In this document: positions 13,944 to 15,135 of the stretch, one piece after another
How positions within the stretch are numbered: position 1 is the stretch's first letter
Layout: every line of letters begins with the position of its first letter
Assembly (NCBI GenBank): GCA_035542155.1
Contig: DATKLX010000094.1
Location: 1-15,135, forward strand
Direction of reading: 5' to 3'
Source of the DNA: DATKLX01 sp035542155
GTDB taxonomy: Bacteria; Chloroflexota; Anaerolineae; Anaerolineales; Anaerolineaceae
Length of the DNA: 15,135 nt
Program-made: the position numbers and the translations under genes
The notes under the pieces: model-generated
The model's database searches: none
Seen by the model: the letters and a program-made list of their open reading frames with translations, nothing else
What the model was told of the DNA's origin: nothing

Positions 13944-14744
13944 ATGCCTAGATTGAACGGAAATTCACAATCCCCGAAACCCGATTACGGAATCGATGCC
14001 CCAAACGAGATCCGCCAGTTTATTGTGCTGGGGTCGTTCAGCGTGCTGGTGGGCGGGTTCATCTTCGTGTTCGGCGGCCGGATGAAGCTTCCATTGATCA
14101 ACTACCTGGCTTTGCCGCTGATCTTTGTTGGGCTGTCTTTTTTGGGGACCGCCGGCCTGATGATCTGGGGAAGCCGAGTGCGTAAGTTCACGCTGCGAGA
14201 CCAGGTGATTGAATCGATCCCCTGGCGGGGCGACGAAACAGTCCTGGACGTGGGCTGCGGAAACGGATTGGTGCTGATCGCGGCGGCAAAAAAGCTGGAA
14301 AATGGGCAGGCAATCGGCCTGGATGTGCTCAGCCGGGGGAAAAAGGCATTTCACAACACTGAAACGATCCAACGCAATGCCCGCATCGAGGGGGTTTCGG
14401 AGCGGATCGAAATTCGCAGCGGCGACGCGCGAGCGCTGGCGCTCCCCGACGAGAGCGTGGACGTTGTTTTTTCCTGTTGGGTACTGCACAATATCGAGGA
14501 TCAATCCGGCCGAGACCAGGCCATCCGCGAGGTGGTCCGCGTATTGAAACCAGGCGGCAGGGCAATCCTGATGGATTTTTCTTTCACCCAGCAGTATGCC
14601 GCAGCATTTAAGAAAAGCGGGATTGAACAGGTCGAAATCTCACGGCCGGATTACCTGTTCGTAGTCCCGACTTACCGGGTCCAGGCAATCAAGCCGGCGG
14701 CAAAGGAAGAAACATCAGCCATTATTGAAGAAAACCGAGATTGA
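13944..14744 (+). CDS. Membrane-anchored class I SAM-dependent methyltransferase
   Basis: This 266-residue protein has two N-terminal membrane helices (about 25-46 and 53-75) followed by a methyltransferase domain (about 83-230). Motif I is VLDVGCGNG (100-108); IGLDV follows as the second strand; SGDARALALPDESVDVVFS (about 158-176) is the adenine-binding and motif II region; VLKPGGRAILMDF ends the core. Two closely spaced helices place the catalytic domain at the cytoplasmic face, so a lipid, quinone or membrane-bound acceptor is plausible. A UbiE-like or phospholipid methyltransferase role is one guess. It starts 3 bases after the GNAT stop without a clear ribosome binding site, indicating translational coupling. 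The C-terminal 25 residues are charged and look unstructured. Confidence 0.88.
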   Translation: MPRLNGNSQSPKPDYGIDAPNEIRQFIVLGSFSVLVGGFIFVFGGRMKLPLINYLALPLIFVGLSFLGTAGLMIWGSRVRKFTLRDQVIESIPWRGDETVLDVGCGNGLVLIAAAKKLENGQAIGLDVLSRGKKAFHNTETIQRNARIEGVSERIEIRSGDARALALPDESVDVVFSCWVLHNIEDQSGRDQAIREVVRVLKPGGRAILMDFSFTQQYAAAFKKSGIEQVEISRPDYLFVVPTYRVQAIKPAAKEETSAIIEENRD

Positions 14745-14759
14745 AGAAAGGAAAAGACC

Positions 14760-15135
14760 ATGTTTCAGGTGATGACCATGAACATCAGTGGATACGCGGA
14801 CCGTTATGGCCCGTGGGGGATACGGCGAGAGCTGATTCGCCAGGCAGTCCACGATGCCAAACCAGATGTGCTGGCCCTGCAAGCCGTACAACTGGATCCC
14901 GCATTGGAACAGAGCCGCGATCAGGCATCCCAGATGGCGCGAATCATGCCCCAGTTCAGCTCGATCGTTTTCCAGGCCTCAGCCAGCCATCCAGACGGTA
15001 AGGTCGATGGATTAGCAGTCCTTTCGCGGTTTGAAATCCTGGAAAGTGACTTCCTGAAATTCACCACTATCCCTGGTCTCGAAGATCAAAGCCAGCGCAC
15101 CATTCTGCACACCCGCCTGGCAACGCCGGAAGGGA
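14760..15135 (+). CDS. Endonuclease/exonuclease/phosphatase-fold protein, partial (3' end beyond window)
   Basis: The first 125 residues of a protein of the endonuclease/exonuclease/phosphatase (EEP) fold are visible before the window ends. MTMNISGYADRYGPWGIRREL (5-25) with Asn8, and KPDVLALQAVQ (34-44), correspond to the first two core strands; GLAVLSRFEI (84-93) and QRTILHTRL (112-120) to later ones. In active EEP enzymes the segment after the second strand reads LQEV, with Glu binding the metal. Here it is LQAV with Ala42 (GCC), so the key Glu is missing. The remaining catalytic His and Asp are beyond the window. AAAGGA lies 7 bases before the ATG, giving a clear start 15 bases after the methyltransferase stop. 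Activity on DNA, phosphoinositides or sphingolipids cannot be told. Confidence 0.8.
   Translation, partial: MFQVMTMNISGYADRYGPWGIRRELIRQAVHDAKPDVLALQAVQLDPALEQSRDQASQMARIMPQFSSIVFQASASHPDGKVDGLAVLSRFEILESDFLKFTTIPGLEDQSQRTILHTRLATPEG

Noticed and set aside
14741..15001. Open frame overlapping the EEP gene
   Set aside because: It is another frame of the EEP coding sequence; the EEP frame has family motifs and a Shine-Dalgarno, this one has neither.

Overview
The window is a gene-dense stretch of a bacterial chromosome with moderately high G+C, ATG/GTG starts, recognisable Shine-Dalgarno sequences and short gaps between genes. The gene content fits a Chloroflexota, Anaerolineae-like bacterium: a SufU-type scaffold paired with a rhodanese, a DUF362 protein, an S9 peptidase without signal peptide, a ferritin-like/VIT1 fusion and a stand-alone tail-tube-fold protein. 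The lineage is inferred from overall protein character, because no rRNA or other marker gene is present. I see no tRNA, rRNA, CRISPR array or insertion sequence, and no gap longer than 300 bases lacks a gene.

Layout. (1) 26-1296 (+): a two-domain rhodanese and a SufU/IscU-like Fe-S scaffold share a 4-base stop/start overlap, so they form a sulfur-handling pair. (2) 1407-4099 (+): an aspartate/glutamate-type racemase behind its own likely promoter, then an unrecognised helical protein, a YiiM-like MOSC protein and a four-helix membrane protein. (3) 4094-5179 (-): a class V aminotransferase of the alanine-glyoxylate/serine-pyruvate type, convergent with the membrane protein and overlapping its end by 6 bases. 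(4) 5317-7862 (+): an S9 prolyl-oligopeptidase-family peptidase and a Nudix hydrolase, probably one transcript; the intergenic region before them carries two palindromes. (5) 7864-9027 (-): a DUF362 protein with a degenerate ferredoxin motif, ending one base from the Nudix stop. (6) 9281-10311 (+): a lone tail-tube-fold protein followed by a three-helix membrane protein. (7) 10369-15135 (+): methyltransferase, tandem-GNAT protein, ferritin-like/VIT1 iron or manganese transporter, single GNAT protein, membrane-anchored methyltransferase, and the start of an endonuclease/exonuclease/phosphatase-fold protein that runs off the window.

How the genes work together. Most are metabolic or housekeeping: sulfur relay and Fe-S assembly, amino-acid racemisation and transamination, peptide turnover, nucleotide-derivative clean-up and metal handling. 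The part most likely to hide something new is 9281-10311, a contractile-injection tube-fold protein with no sheath, baseplate or ATPase gene in view and a membrane protein as its only apparent partner. Three family members have odd catalytic or ligand positions: the DUF362 ferredoxin motif lacks its fourth Cys, the EEP protein has Ala where the metal-binding Glu normally sits, and the SufU-like scaffold has IscU-like cysteine spacing. Functions come from motif recognition alone; no database search was run.
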